Notes: generated by a model from the sequence alone, not told the origin. A stretch of 64,000 bases of DNA from Microbacterium sp. (GCA_019510305.1 JAEKKN010000034.1:1-64000); one strand, 5' to 3'; counted from the first letter of the stretch, positions 8,187 through 17,353 are shown. Numbers and translations: made by a program.

Positions 8187-9182
8187 TCGGCCGCCCGCGT
8201 AGGCCTCCTCGCGGGCCTCGTGCCGTGAGAGGAACACGTCGTGCAGGGCGCCGTCGATGCGCTCGACCGTCACGGTCGGACCGAGTTTCAGCGCCGCCTT
8301 GGCGATGTCGTCGACGACCAGCACGGTGTCGGCGGACGTGAGATCGGCCGACCATCGGGTCGGTGTCGCGGAGCGCGCCGACAACAGCACGCACACCGGC
8401 ACGGCGATCGAGAGGCCGGCCGCGACTTTCGCGTGCCCGGCCAGGATGGCGCGGAACCACCCGGCGTGCACCGCCATGGTCTGCACCGGGCGCCAGGCCA
8501 GATTCACCTCCACCGGATCGTCGGGATCGGCGACTTCCTGCTGTGCCCGCGTGTAGAAGCCGAGATCGACCTGTGGTGCGGCCTCGAGAGGACGCAGCCG
8601 CGCCTGAAGTTCGGCCATCGGCGTGATCAGCGGACGGACCGACGCCACCTGGAACTCCAGCCACGGACTGTTCAGGATGACGGCATCGGCGGCGCCAGGG
8701 TGCCGCGAGGCCCACAGGCTCAGCGTGAGTCCGCCGGTCGAGTGCCCGAGCAGGACAAGACGACGGCCGGATGCCGTCCCTTCGGAGCCGCGGCCCATCG
8801 CCACGAGAGCCGCTTCGATGTCCTCGTCGTAGGTGGAGAGATCAGTGATGTAGCCGGGCGTCTGCCCCTGACGCAGGCTGCGGCCGTACTTGCGCAGGTC
8901 GAGAGCGAAGAACCGCGCACCGCGCGCTGTCCAGAAGCGGGCGAGGCGCTTCTGGAAGAAGTAGTCCGACCAGCCGTGCACATACAGCACGTCGACATCG
9001 TCGAGCGGGCGCCGCCTTGTCAACGGGTTCCTGAACCTGCCGAAAGGTCTGTCCCACCAGCCGGAATCAGTCGGCAGCGCTCTGACCAGCGTCGCGACCA
9101 CCGGGCCTTCGTGATCGTCTGCGAGTTCGAGCGTCCGCTGCGCGAACTCGTCGCCGAGGACGTCGGGGATCCACTCAGACAT
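8177..9182 (-). CDS. Alpha/beta hydrolase (serine hydrolase), probable frameshift near the 3' end
   Basis: Cytoplasmic serine hydrolase of the lysophospholipase/Hydrolase_4 type. The nucleophile elbow is GHSTGG and the catalytic His lies in GALHDVFLSR; an N-terminal WDRPFGRFRNP is visible. Homologues end soon after the His. Here the literal frame has no stop and runs on to 7512, antisense to the GntR gene. In the +1 frame a TAG occurs at 8177-8179, just after EEAY, giving a normal length of about 335 residues. I therefore place the end at 8177 and infer a small indel at about 8195-8202. It is last in the menG/polyprenyl synthase/fprA run, 23 nt from fprA. Confidence 0.75.
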
Positions 9183-9188
9183 GCGGCC

Positions 9189-9194
9189 AGGCTA
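9189..9194 (-). promoter_or_regulatory. -10 box for leaderless hydrolase transcript
   Basis: Minus-strand TAGCCT lies 6 nt before the ATG at 9182, so the hydrolase probably has its own leaderless transcript. Confidence 0.4.
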
Positions 9195-9205
9195 GCCGAC
9201 CGCGA

Positions 9206-10579
9206 TCACTCCCCGCGGGAGACCCGCACCATCACGTCGCGCGGGACGACCTTGACCCGTGCGCGCTCCTGTGGGGCGCCCAGCGCGATCTCGTGCTCGT
9301 CGAGTCGGTGCCAGCCCTCGAGGTCGGTCCACTTCACACCACGCTCCTCCAGGAGCGCCGTCACGGAGTCCTCGGAGGGATCTTCAGGCTGCCACCAGGA
9401 GCCCTGGTCGTTGATGATGTGACGGACGGTCTCCATGGCGTCGGACTTGGTGTGGCCGATGAGGCCGACCGGTCCGCGCTTGATCCAGCCGGTCGCGTAG
9501 ATGCCGGGAACGCGCTGGTTCGAGTCCTTCGCGAGCACCTGACCCTCGCGGTTGGGGATCACGCCGTGCTTCTTGTCGAACGGCACACCGGGCAGCGGCG
9601 AACCGAAGTAGCCGATGGCGCGGTAGAGCGCCTGCATCGGGACCTCGCGCAGCTCGCCCGTGCCGATCGCGCCGCCCTGGCCGTCGGGCTGTGTGCGCTC
9701 GTAGACCAGGGCTGCGACCCGGCCGCTCTCGTCGGTGCGCACCTCGACCGGACGCGCCCAGAAGTGCAGGTGCAGTCGACGGGATGCCGTACCGCCCGCG
9801 TTGTTCACGGAGTCGCGCTTGCGCCACGACTGCAGCACGCGATCGATGACCATGACCTGTTTGTTGCTGGCGACGGCATCCTTCGACGCCTCGTCGTAGT
9901 CGAAATCCTCGTCGTACACGACCATGTCGACGTCGCGCAGTTCGCCGAGCTCGCGCAGCTCCAGCGGGGTGAACTTCACCTGAGCGGGCCCACGTCGACC
10001 GAACACGTGCACATCGGTGATCCGGCTCGCCGAGAGCCCCTCGTACACGTTCTCGGGCACCTCGGTGACAAGCAGATCCTCCGCGTGCTTCGCGAGCATC
10101 CGCGCGACGTCGAGGGCCACGTTGCCGTTGCCCAGCACGCCCACGGATTCGGCGTCGAGCGGCCACTCGCGCGGCACGTCGGGGTGGCCGTCGAACCAGC
10201 TGACATAGTCGGCCGCGCCGTAGGAGGCGACCGCGTCGATCCCGGGGATGTCGAGCGCGGTGTCGCGGATCGCGCCGGTCGCGAAGATCACCGCGTTGTA
10301 GTGCTTCTTGAGATCGTCGAGCGTGATGTCCTCACCGAAGCGCACGTTGCCGAATAGGCGGATGTCGCCGCGGTCGAGCACGTCGCGCAGAGCCGTGATG
10401 ATGCCCTTGATGCGCGGGTGGTCGGGAGCGACGCCGTAGCGGACGAGCCCGTAGGGTGCGGGAAGCTGCTCGAACAGGTCGATCGACACGTCGAACTTGC
10501 GCTCGGCCTTGAGCAGGATGTCGGCGGCGTAGATGCCGGCGGGGCCTGCGCCGACGATGGCGAGTCTGAGCTTGGTCAT
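9206..10579 (-). CDS. fprA: Ferredoxin/adrenodoxin-type NADP+ reductase (FprA)
   Basis: A 457-residue FAD enzyme that moves electrons between NADPH and ferredoxin for cytochromes P450 and other redox partners. The FAD motif GAGPAG is at residues 10-15. The NADP-binding GNGNVALDVAR is near 150. ATGWIKRGPVGLIGHTKSDA near 360-380 is diagnostic of the adrenodoxin-reductase class. The ribosome site GGAAAGGA lies before ATG 10579. It is 44 nt downstream of the polyprenyl synthase in the same direction. Confidence 0.94.
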   Translation of the reverse strand: MTKLRLAIVGAGPAGIYAADILLKAERKFDVSIDLFEQLPAPYGLVRYGVAPDHPRIKGIITALRDVLDRGDIRLFGNVRFGEDITLDDLKKHYNAVIFATGAIRDTALDIPGIDAVASYGAADYVSWFDGHPDVPREWPLDAESVGVLGNGNVALDVARMLAKHAEDLLVTEVPENVYEGLSASRITDVHVFGRRGPAQVKFTPLELRELGELRDVDMVVYDEDFDYDEASKDAVASNKQVMVIDRVLQSWRKRDSVNNAGGTASRRLHLHFWARPVEVRTDESGRVAALVYERTQPDGQGGAIGTGELREVPMQALYRAIGYFGSPLPGVPFDKKHGVIPNREGQVLAKDSNQRVPGIYATGWIKRGPVGLIGHTKSDAMETVRHIINDQGSWWQPEDPSEDSVTALLEERGVKWTDLEGWHRLDEHEIALGAPQERARVKVVPRDVMVRVSRGE

Positions 10580-10623
10580 GAGAGTCCTTTCCTCACGCTG
10601 CGCGTGCGCGCGGCGGCATGGGG

Positions 10624-11685
10624 TCAGCGGGAGCGCTCGGCCAAGGACTCGGCGAAGCGGGTGAGTGCTTCTCGCACCGTGCCCTTGGGCAGCGGGGCGA
10701 GCGCGTCGATGGCGTCGCGGGTCCAGGTGAGGGCGAGCTCGAGGGTCTTCTGCGTCGAGCCGTGATCGCGCAGCTCGGTGAGCGGTCCGTCGAGGATCGA
10801 GGGGTCGGCGCCGTCGGCGATGCGCGCGACTCCGTCGTCGATGCGCGCCGCGAGTTCGGCGGATGCCGCGTCGGGCTCGGCCTTCAGCAGCAGGTAGGGC
10901 ATGGTCGGCACACCGGCACGGAGATCGGTGCCCGGCACCTTGCCGGTGTCCTCTGGCTTCGCGGAGAGGTCGATCACGTCGTCGAGGAGCTGGAATGCGA
11001 CGCCGATCTTCTCGCCGTAGACCCGCATCGGCTCCTCGTACTCGCTGGGCGCATGCGAGAAGATCACGCCGGCCTGCGTGGCTGCGGCGATCAGCGAGCC
11101 GGTCTTGTCGGCGAGCACCTGGATGTAGAACTCGATCGCGTCGTCACCGGGCTGCGCGCCGAGCGTCTCGTGCATCTGGCCGAGGACGAGCCGCTCGAAG
11201 GTGTCGGCCTGCAGGCGGATGGCCCGGTCGCCGTGACGGGCCATGAGCTGGCTGGCACGGGAGAACAGGATGTCGCCCGTCAGGATCGCGATGTTGTTGC
11301 CCCACACGGTCTGCGCGGCGGGAACGCCGCGGCGCCGATCGGCGCCGTCCATCACATCGTCGTGATACAGCGAGCCGAGGTGGGTGATCTCGAGCGCCTT
11401 GGCGATGTCGATCACGGCATCCGTGTTGCCCTCGCCGAGCTGAGCGGCGAGCAGGGTCAGCACGGGGCGGATGCGCTTGCCTCCGGCCTCGTAGAGGTAG
11501 CGGCTGGTGACGTCCGCGAGCGGGTCGGCGACGCGCACATCCTCGGCCAGCCCCGTCTCGACGAGCTCGAGCCCGTCCTCGATGGAGCGGGCGACGCGGC
11601 GCGCGGCCGGGCCGATGAAGATGCGGTCGCTGAAGCCGAGACGGCTCGCCAGTCGCGAACCCGGGGCGATGGGGCTCGAAGTCAC
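10624..11685 (-). CDS. Polyprenyl diphosphate synthase (menaquinone side chain)
   Basis: A trans-isoprenyl diphosphate synthase of 353 residues. GGKR is at 68-71, the first aspartate-rich motif DDVMD at 109-113 and the second DDVID at 235-239. It elongates allylic diphosphates with isopentenyl diphosphate; chain length cannot be read with certainty. The neighbouring menG and nearby menF/menD support a menaquinone role. GTG start with a -10 box 6 nt upstream, so it may be leaderless even though it lies 23 nt from menG. Confidence 0.92.
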   Translation of the reverse strand: MTSSPIAPGSRLASRLGFSDRIFIGPAARRVARSIEDGLELVETGLAEDVRVADPLADVTSRYLYEAGGKRIRPVLTLLAAQLGEGNTDAVIDIAKALEITHLGSLYHDDVMDGADRRRGVPAAQTVWGNNIAILTGDILFSRASQLMARHGDRAIRLQADTFERLVLGQMHETLGAQPGDDAIEFYIQVLADKTGSLIAAATQAGVIFSHAPSEYEEPMRVYGEKIGVAFQLLDDVIDLSAKPEDTGKVPGTDLRAGVPTMPYLLLKAEPDAASAELAARIDDGVARIADGADPSILDGPLTELRDHGSTQKTLELALTWTRDAIDALAPLPKGTVREALTRFAESLAERSR

Positions 11686-11691
11686 GGATCC

Positions 11692-11697
11692 AGCCTA
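11692..11697 (-). promoter_or_regulatory. -10 box for leaderless polyprenyl synthase
   Basis: Minus-strand TAGGCT is exactly 6 nt before the GTG at 11685. Confidence 0.45.
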
Positions 11698-11708
11698 CCT
11701 GGGTGCGA

Positions 11709-12422
11709 TCACTCGGGCTTGCGGGCCCGGTGCAGGGCGACGATGCCGAAGGACAGGTTGCGATACGCCACGTCGGTCCAGCCCGCCTCGCGGATCCATG
11801 CCGACAGAGCGCGCTGGTCGGGCCAGTCGCGGATGGACTCGTTCAGATAGTCGTATGCATCGCCGTTCGTGCCCGCGACGCGCGCGACGCGGGGCAGCAC
11901 CTGAGCGTTGTAGAACCGGTAGGCGCCGCGGAAGAGCTTGCCCGGTGGCGTCGAGAACTCGTTGATCACGAGCCGCCCGCCGGGCTTGGTGACGCGGAAG
12001 AGCTCGCGCAGCGCCTTCTTCGGGTCGTTCACGTTGCGCAGCGCGTATGACATCGTGACGGCGTCGAACTCGGCGTCGCCGAAGGGGAGGTTCGTGGCAT
12101 CTGCTTCGACGAACGACAGATTGCGCATGCCGCCGTGTCGGCGCTGGCCCTCTGCGAGCATCCCGGGCGAGAAGTCGGCCGCGACGACCTCGGCACCGCT
12201 GCGGGCGAGGGAGGCCGACGACGAGGCCGTGCCCGCACCGAGGTCGAGAATGCGCTCCCCCGGCTTCGGGGCGACCGCGCGCGTCGTCGCGGCGCGCCAG
12301 AGCGCGTCATTGCCGACCGTCATGGCCGTGTTCGTGCGGTCGTAGCCGGCCGCGACCTGGTCGAACATGCCGCTGACGCGGGCGGGGTCCTTGCCGAGAT
12401 CTGCGCGATTGGGCTCTGTCAC
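11709..12422 (-). CDS. menG: Demethylmenaquinone methyltransferase
   Basis: A 237-residue class I SAM methyltransferase of the UbiE/MenG family that makes menaquinone from demethylmenaquinone. Family signatures are FDQVAAGYDRTNTAMT near the N-terminus, the SAM motif LDLGAGTASSS, SYALRNVNDPKKALREL and RFYNAQVLPRV. GTG start at 12422, preceded at 6 nt by TAGACT. It lies between a DUF402 gene and the polyprenyl synthase, all on the minus strand. Confidence 0.95.
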   Translation of the reverse strand: MTEPNRADLGKDPARVSGMFDQVAAGYDRTNTAMTVGNDALWRAATTRAVAPKPGERILDLGAGTASSSASLARSGAEVVAADFSPGMLAEGQRRHGGMRNLSFVEADATNLPFGDAEFDAVTMSYALRNVNDPKKALRELFRVTKPGGRLVINEFSTPPGKLFRGAYRFYNAQVLPRVARVAGTNGDAYDYLNESIRDWPDQRALSAWIREAGWTDVAYRNLSFGIVALHRARKPE

Positions 12423-12428
12423 ACCTTC

Positions 12429-12434
12429 AGTCTA
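12429..12434 (-). promoter_or_regulatory. -10 box for leaderless menG
   Basis: Minus-strand TAGACT exactly 6 nt before the GTG at 12422. Confidence 0.45.
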
Positions 12435-12461
12435 GGCGGGCCTCGCTGGGCGCTCCCCCGC

Positions 12462-13022
12462 CTAGGCGGGTCGGTCGAGGCCGAGGGCGACCAAGCGGTC
12501 GAGCCAGACATCCGCGGTGGCATCGTCGAAGGGCGGGTGCTGTTCACGCACCTGCTGCTCCAGCTCGAGCGCCAGCGCTTCGAGGTGGGTCATGATGTCA
12601 GCCGGGTAGCCGAACTCGGCACTGTGCTGCGCCCACTCGTCGCGGTCGTCGACCCAGGTTCCCCGCTCGCCCACCACGCGGACGACATCGAGATCCATGT
12701 CGACGCCGGTCGCGAGCAGCGGATCGTCCGACCAGCGCACATCCCACCCCAGGTCGATGTAGATGCGCATGCCCTTGGGATGATCGCGGTTCACCGTGAG
12801 CGCGTAGTCCTGTCGGCCGGCGGGGATCAGGGTGACGTTGGGGCTCCAGGTCGTGAACTCGCGCCCCGGCCGCGCGCTGTGCCATCCGACCGGCTGGCCG
12901 ATCCAGTCGCCCCACTCGTCTGCGCCGAGGTAGACGCACTCGTGCCGCCAGTGCGGCGAGTCGTCCCATTTGCGCCACTGCGTGATCATCTCGGTTCCGG
13001 GTGCGGGACGTCCGTCGCTCAT
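12462..13022 (-). CDS. DUF402 domain protein
   Basis: A 186-residue protein. Its central part fits the DUF402 barrel, related to nucleoside di/triphosphatases (Ntdp) and FomD: YALTVNRDHPKGMRIYIDLG, then DMDLDVVRV, with an acidic tail DDRDEWAQHSAEFGYP. The hydrolase role is family knowledge; the substrate is unknown. The ATG at 13022 is chosen because a TACGCT box precedes it by 6 nt and the upstream frame overlaps menF. Divergent from menF, 60 bp apart. Confidence 0.82.
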   Translation of the reverse strand: MSDGRPAPGTEMITQWRKWDDSPHWRHECVYLGADEWGDWIGQPVGWHSARPGREFTTWSPNVTLIPAGRQDYALTVNRDHPKGMRIYIDLGWDVRWSDDPLLATGVDMDLDVVRVVGERGTWVDDRDEWAQHSAEFGYPADIMTHLEALALELEQQVREQHPPFDDATADVWLDRLVALGLDRPA

Positions 13023-13028
13023 GCCTTC

Positions 13029-13034
13029 AGCGTA
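13029..13034 (-). promoter_or_regulatory. -10 box for leaderless DUF402 gene
   Basis: Minus-strand TACGCT exactly 6 nt before the ATG at 13022. Confidence 0.4.
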
Positions 13035-13070
13035 CGTTCCCGTGCCGGAATCGCGATCTCGCCTCGAAGG

Positions 13071-13076
13071 TAGGCT
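13071..13076 (+). promoter_or_regulatory. -10 box for leaderless menF
   Basis: TAGGCT exactly 6 nt before the GTG at 13083. Confidence 0.45.
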
Positions 13077-13082
13077 GGAAGG

Positions 13083-14333
13083 GTGAGCACGAGGCTGGTC
13101 GTGGAGACCCGCGAGATCGACCCGGTCGAAGACCTTCTGGCGTACGCCGACCCCGCTGTACCCCTGGCGTGGCTGCGCCGCGGCGACGGCATCGTCGCGG
13201 TGGGATCCGGCACCGTCGCCGAGATCCGGGTTCCTCCGGGCGAAGACGTCGCGCGCTCGACGATCATCGCCTCGGCATGGCAGCGCCTCGTGCAGGATGC
13301 CGAGATCGACGACCCGCTGGGCCTCCCCGGCACCGGCCTCATCGCATTCGGTGCACTCACGTTCGATGAGGACTCGAGCGCCGACAGTGTGCTCCTCGTC
13401 CCCTCCACCGTCATCGGGCGCCACCGCGGGCGCAGCTGGCTGACCCGCATCCGCTCCTCCGATTCCGACGCGTCGCATGTGGCGGATCCGCAGACCTACG
13501 GCCCGCATTGGGCGGGAACCGTCGGCCCCGGCGCACAGAGCCCCCAGGGGTATCAGGACTCGGTGCGCGGCGCGCTCTCCCGCATCGCCGACGGCGAGCT
13601 CAGCAAGGTCGTGCTCGCGCGCGACCTCACCGGCAGCATCCCCGCCGGGTCCGATCTGCGCCGACTCGTGCGCGCCCTCTCGAGCGGCTACCCCGACACC
13701 TGGGCGTTCGCGGTCGACGGATTGATCGGTGCGAGCCCCGAGACGCTGGTCACTGTGCAGAACCGCACGGTGACGGCCCGCGTGCTCGCGGGCACGATCG
13801 GCCGCGGACCGGATGCCGACGCCGACACCGTCGCCTCGGCCCACCTCGCATCGAGCACGAAGGATCTCGATGAGCACGAGTACGCCGTGCAGAGCGTGCT
13901 CGCCTCGCTGCACCCGCACACGCGTCTGTTGGCGGCGAGCGAGCAGCCCTTCCTGCTGAAACTGCCGAACCTGTTCCACCTCGCGACCGATGTCGAGGGA
14001 GAGCTCGCCGAGGGCGAGTCGTCGCTCGACCTGATCGGCGCGCTGCATCCCACCGCCGCGGTCGCCGGCACCCCGACCCCTGCGGCGATCGCCGCTATTC
14101 GCGAGCTCGAGCCCTTCGACCGTGGCCGCTATGCCGGGCCGGTCGGCTGGGTGGATGCGTCGGGCAACGGCGAGTGGGCCATCGCGCTGCGCTGCGCCCA
14201 GTTCACCGCCGGCGCCGAGGACATCGCGGTCACGGCCTATGCGGGTGCGGGTATCGTCGCCGGGTCCGACCCCGAGTCGGAGCTGCTGGAGACGCGGGTG
14301 AAGTTCCGCCCGCTCGTCGACGCGCTCGCCTGA
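13083..14333 (+). CDS. menF: Isochorismate synthase
   Basis: A 416-residue member of the chorismate-binding family that converts chorismate to isochorismate, the first menaquinone step. Motifs include the substrate-binding segment ELSKVVLARDL, the GASPETLV region, LAGTIGRGPDADAD and the C-terminal GEWAIALRCAQF / AGAGIVAGSDPESEL with metal-binding glutamates. The GTG start is set by a leaderless -10 box. An entC-type siderophore role is possible in principle, but menD and menG nearby favour menaquinone. Confidence 0.93.
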   Translation: MSTRLVVETREIDPVEDLLAYADPAVPLAWLRRGDGIVAVGSGTVAEIRVPPGEDVARSTIIASAWQRLVQDAEIDDPLGLPGTGLIAFGALTFDEDSSADSVLLVPSTVIGRHRGRSWLTRIRSSDSDASHVADPQTYGPHWAGTVGPGAQSPQGYQDSVRGALSRIADGELSKVVLARDLTGSIPAGSDLRRLVRALSSGYPDTWAFAVDGLIGASPETLVTVQNRTVTARVLAGTIGRGPDADADTVASAHLASSTKDLDEHEYAVQSVLASLHPHTRLLAASEQPFLLKLPNLFHLATDVEGELAEGESSLDLIGALHPTAAVAGTPTPAAIAAIRELEPFDRGRYAGPVGWVDASGNGEWAIALRCAQFTAGAEDIAVTAYAGAGIVAGSDPESELLETRVKFRPLVDALA

Positions 14334-14358
14334 CGTCGCTCTGCGACCAGAGGCTCGA

Positions 14359-14407
14359 GTGGCGCCTGCTGTCGCTCAGAACCGGAGGTTCCGGCACGAG
14401 GCGCCAC
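14359..14407. terminator. Bulged hairpin between convergent menF and ppk2
   Basis: The outer 9-bp stem is GTGGCGCCT (14359-14367) with AGGCGCCAC (14399-14407). The inner hairpin is CCGGA-GGT-TCCGG. It lies between converging genes and may act as a bidirectional terminator. There is no T tract. Confidence 0.4.
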
Positions 14408-14427
14408 CCAAAGCAGCAGCACGGGCC

Positions 14428-15270
14428 TCAGCTGGCGGCGAGGCGCTTCTTCTCGGCCGCCACGTCGAAGTCCGCCTTCGGCCACTGCGGGTCGATGTCT
14501 TCGAGGGCTGCGAGCAGCAGCTCCTGCACGGCCAGCCGGGCGTACCACTTGGCGTTCGCCGGAACCACGTGCCAGGGCGCGACCTCGGTCGAGGTGCGCT
14601 CGAAGACCGTCTGATACGCGGCCATGTACTCGTCCCACAGCAGCCGCTCGTCGACGTCGCCCGGGTTGTACTTCCAGTGCTTGTCCGGCCGCTCGAGCCG
14701 CTCCATGAGGCGTTCCTTCTGCTCGTCGCGGGAGATGTGCAGCATGACCTTGACGATCCGGATGCCGGATGCCGCGGCATCCGCTTCGAACTGATTGATC
14801 GCCGCGTACCGCCCCTCGATCTCCTCCGGCGTCGCGAGTCCCCGCACTCGTCCGATCAGCACGTCCTCGTAGTGCGAACGATCGAACACCCCGATGAATC
14901 CGGGCTCAGGCAGGCGCTTCGCGATGCGCCAGAGGAAGTCGTGCGAGCGCTCCTCGTCGGTCGGCGCCTTGAACGCGGTGAGCGAGACGCCCTGGGGGTC
15001 GACCCCGCCGACGACGTGACGCACGATGCCGCCCTTGCCGGCCGAGTCCATCGCCTGCAGCACGAGAAGCACCGCGTCCTTGGCGACGCTGGCGCGGCTC
15101 TCGGCGAACAGTCGCTCCTGCAGCTCGTTCAGGTCGTCGAGCCCGGCCGCGAGAGCGCGGGCGCCCTCGGCTTTGCCACCGGAGAACCCCGGCTTGCTTT
15201 CAGGGTCGACATCGGCGAGACGGAATCCCTCACCGACCTGCAGCTCGCGTGTCCAGGCATGTGCGTTCAT
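14428..15270 (-). CDS. ppk2: Polyphosphate kinase 2 family protein
   Basis: A 280-residue PPK2-type polyphosphate:nucleotide phosphotransferase. The Walker A-like DSAGKGG is at 75-81. Downstream are FDRSHYEDVL and the HISRDEQKERLMERLERPDKHWKYN lid region (given in part), with an aromatic C-terminal half. It transfers phosphate between polyphosphate and nucleotides; the class (AMP- or ADP-specific) cannot be fixed by eye. ATG 15270 is preferred over an in-frame GTG at 15276. It lies about 16 nt after menD, so it is probably co-transcribed. Confidence 0.92.
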   Translation of the reverse strand: MNAHAWTRELQVGEGFRLADVDPESKPGFSGGKAEGARALAAGLDDLNELQERLFAESRASVAKDAVLLVLQAMDSAGKGGIVRHVVGGVDPQGVSLTAFKAPTDEERSHDFLWRIAKRLPEPGFIGVFDRSHYEDVLIGRVRGLATPEEIEGRYAAINQFEADAAASGIRIVKVMLHISRDEQKERLMERLERPDKHWKYNPGDVDERLLWDEYMAAYQTVFERTSTEVAPWHVVPANAKWYARLAVQELLLAALEDIDPQWPKADFDVAAEKKRLAAS

Positions 15271-15286
15271 GCACACATCATGCCAG

Positions 15287-16951
15287 TCAGCGCGGCAGCG
15301 GCACCTCGATCAGCTGCCGCCCCGAAGCAGGCGTCGTGAGCACCTGATCGAGAGCGGCCCTGGTCGTCACGCGGTGGTAGGCCCAACCGTAGGCGAGAGC
15401 GAGATGCTCGAGGTGCACGTCATGCGGAGTGTAGAAGGCGCGATCCAGGTCGGCTGGCGGAGCGGATGCGGCGACCTCGAGGCCGTCGAAGATCGTGCCG
15501 CCACCGTCGTTGCCGACGATCACCTGCAGCCGGGGCTGCGGTTCGTCGGGCGGCAGCAGCAGTGCGCCGACGTCGTGCAGGAAGGCGAGATCTCCGAGCA
15601 GCACCCGGGTGATGCCCTGCGCGCCCTCGGCCTGCGAGGCCGCAGCGATGCCGGTCGCCGTCGCGATGGTCCCGTCGATGCCGGCGAGTCCGCGGTTCGC
15701 GTGGACGGGCACCTTCTTGCCGCCGAGCACCGAGTCGGCCACGCGGACGAGGCGCGAAGACCCGAACACCAGCCGGTCGTGCGGCCACGTCGCCCGCCAC
15801 ACGGCGTCGACGAGCAGCTCGCGGTCCAGCGGGCGGCGCACCGCCTCGAGTTCGGCCTGCACGGCGTCGCGACGCGCGGTGAAGTCCTTGGAGGCGAGCC
15901 CGTCGACGTCCGGAGCGCGCTCGCTGAGATCGACGGCGAGAGCGGCGGATGCCGCCATCCATGCGCCGAGCCACTCGCGATCCGCCTCGCCGGGCGCGAC
16001 CGAGACGGACGCCGCGGGCGTGGTCCGTCCGTTCAGATCCAGCGCCTCTCCCCCACGACGCACCGCGATCACCTCGACCTCGGAGCGGGAGAGCAGGCGG
16101 GCCGCTTCGCGGCTGAGGGTCGGGTGCCCGAGCACCACCGCGCGTTCGATCCGTCCGCCCAGCGCGGGGTCGTTCAGCAGCGCCCGGTATCCGTGCACGA
16201 CGCGGCGTCCGAAGCGCGCCCCGCTCACGATCTCGGCGATCAGCGGCCACGAACCCTGGTGCGCGATCTCCTCGGCGTCGGCACCGGCGTCAGCCCCGGC
16301 GATCACGACGGTGCGCGGTCCCTGCTCGAGCACCCTCGCGGGCTCGGCGACGCGCAGGGGCACGGAGCCGGGTTCGACCTCGAAGAGCGGCACCGTTCCC
16401 GACAGCGGCTCACGCGCGGGCAGGTTCAGATGCACGGGGCCGGCGACGCCGGGCAGTCCGCCCTCGGCATCCGCTCCGCACGCCACCGACACTGCACCGG
16501 CCGCGAGACCCGACCAGTCCCCGTCGCCCGGCACGGGCGCGTCGAGCGACAGGCGCACGAACGGCGTGAACACCCCTGGTTGGATCGTCGCCTGATTCGC
16601 CCCGACACCGCGCAGTTCGGGCGGCCGATCGGCGGTGAGGAGCAGCAGCGGGACGCCGGCGTGAAAGGCCTCCATCACGGCAGGGAGCAGGTTCGCCACG
16701 GCGGTTCCCGAGGTGCAGACGACGGCCGTCGGAGCGCCGGTCTCGCGCGAGAGCCCGAGGGCTGTGAAGCCGGCGACCCGCTCGTCGATGCGCACGTGCA
16801 CGCGGAGCAGGCCGCGTCCGTGGAAGTGCACCGCCGCGAGGGCGAGTGCCTGGGACCGGGATCCCGGCGAGAGCACGAGATCGCGCACGCCGTGCGCGAT
16901 GAGGTCTGCGATCAGGGAGGCCGCGGCATCCGTCGCCGGAGAAGCCCTCAC
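15287..16951 (-). CDS. menD: 2-succinyl-5-enolpyruvyl-6-hydroxy-3-cyclohexene-1-carboxylate synthase
   Basis: A 554-residue thiamine-diphosphate enzyme joining isochorismate and 2-oxoglutarate. Signature segments are VLSPGSRSQALALAA and RIDERVAGFTALGLSRETG near the N-terminus, TSGTAVANLLPAV, TADRPPELRGVGANQ, and a C-terminal ThDP-binding GNDGGGTIFDGLE. Length is typical. The GTG start overlaps the upstream gene's stop by 4 nt (GTGA), so it is translationally coupled. Confidence 0.95.
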   Translation of the reverse strand: MRASPATDAAASLIADLIAHGVRDLVLSPGSRSQALALAAVHFHGRGLLRVHVRIDERVAGFTALGLSRETGAPTAVVCTSGTAVANLLPAVMEAFHAGVPLLLLTADRPPELRGVGANQATIQPGVFTPFVRLSLDAPVPGDGDWSGLAAGAVSVACGADAEGGLPGVAGPVHLNLPAREPLSGTVPLFEVEPGSVPLRVAEPARVLEQGPRTVVIAGADAGADAEEIAHQGSWPLIAEIVSGARFGRRVVHGYRALLNDPALGGRIERAVVLGHPTLSREAARLLSRSEVEVIAVRRGGEALDLNGRTTPAASVSVAPGEADREWLGAWMAASAALAVDLSERAPDVDGLASKDFTARRDAVQAELEAVRRPLDRELLVDAVWRATWPHDRLVFGSSRLVRVADSVLGGKKVPVHANRGLAGIDGTIATATGIAAASQAEGAQGITRVLLGDLAFLHDVGALLLPPDEPQPRLQVIVGNDGGGTIFDGLEVAASAPPADLDRAFYTPHDVHLEHLALAYGWAYHRVTTRAALDQVLTTPASGRQLIEVPLPR

Positions 16952-17286
16952 GGACGCGCGTCCGGGGCGTCGCCCTCGTCCTCGAGACGCGCGAGCTCGG
17001 CCTCGAGCTCGGCGATGCGAGCGTCCTGTTCCTTCTTGTCGATGCTCCGCAGGAACGCGGGGTCGTCATCGGGTGCGTAGGGCCGCGCGTCCTGGTCGCC
17101 GGCGCGCCGGCGTCCGATCGTGAACCAGAGGATCCCCCCGATCACCGGGACGACGATGACGATCGCGATCCACACGCCCTTGGGCACGCCGCGGTGCCGC
17201 GTCGCCGGCTGCACGGCGCAGTCGACGATGCTGAACACCCAGAACACGGCGGCCAGAAATCCACCGACGATCAACAATCTCGCCAC
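16948..17286 (-). CDS. PLDc_N-type small membrane protein
   Basis: A 112-residue protein with two membrane helices (about 3-22 and 38-58). It carries the PLDc_N signature: VFSIVDCAVQPATRHRGVPKGVW then VIGGILWFTIGRRR (shown in part). An acidic coiled-coil tail (IDKKEQDARIAELEAELARLEDE region) follows. The N-terminal PLDc_N domain occurs in cardiolipin synthases, but here it stands alone and function is unknown. GTG start with a TACACT box 6 nt upstream; overlaps menD by 4 nt. Confidence 0.85.
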   Translation of the reverse strand: MARLLIVGGFLAAVFWVFSIVDCAVQPATRHRGVPKGVWIAIVIVVPVIGGILWFTIGRRRAGDQDARPYAPDDDPAFLRSIDKKEQDARIAELEAELARLEDEGDAPDARP

Positions 17287-17292
17287 CCTTTC

Positions 17293-17298
17293 AGTGTA
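17293..17298 (-). promoter_or_regulatory. -10 box for leaderless PLDc_N-menD-ppk2 transcript
   Basis: Minus-strand TACACT exactly 6 nt before the GTG at 17286; it would drive the three-gene unit. Confidence 0.4.
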
Positions 17299-17353
17299 GG
17301 CGCGTCACGACGCCCGGGGACCGCGTACCCCGCGTTGTTAGACTGCGCGGATC

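Noticed and set aside
12462..14048. A long minus-strand protein of over 500 residues covering DUF402 and the antisense of menF
   Set aside because: Only the last 186 residues resemble a known family; the rest mirrors menF. High-GC DNA gives many such long shadow frames.
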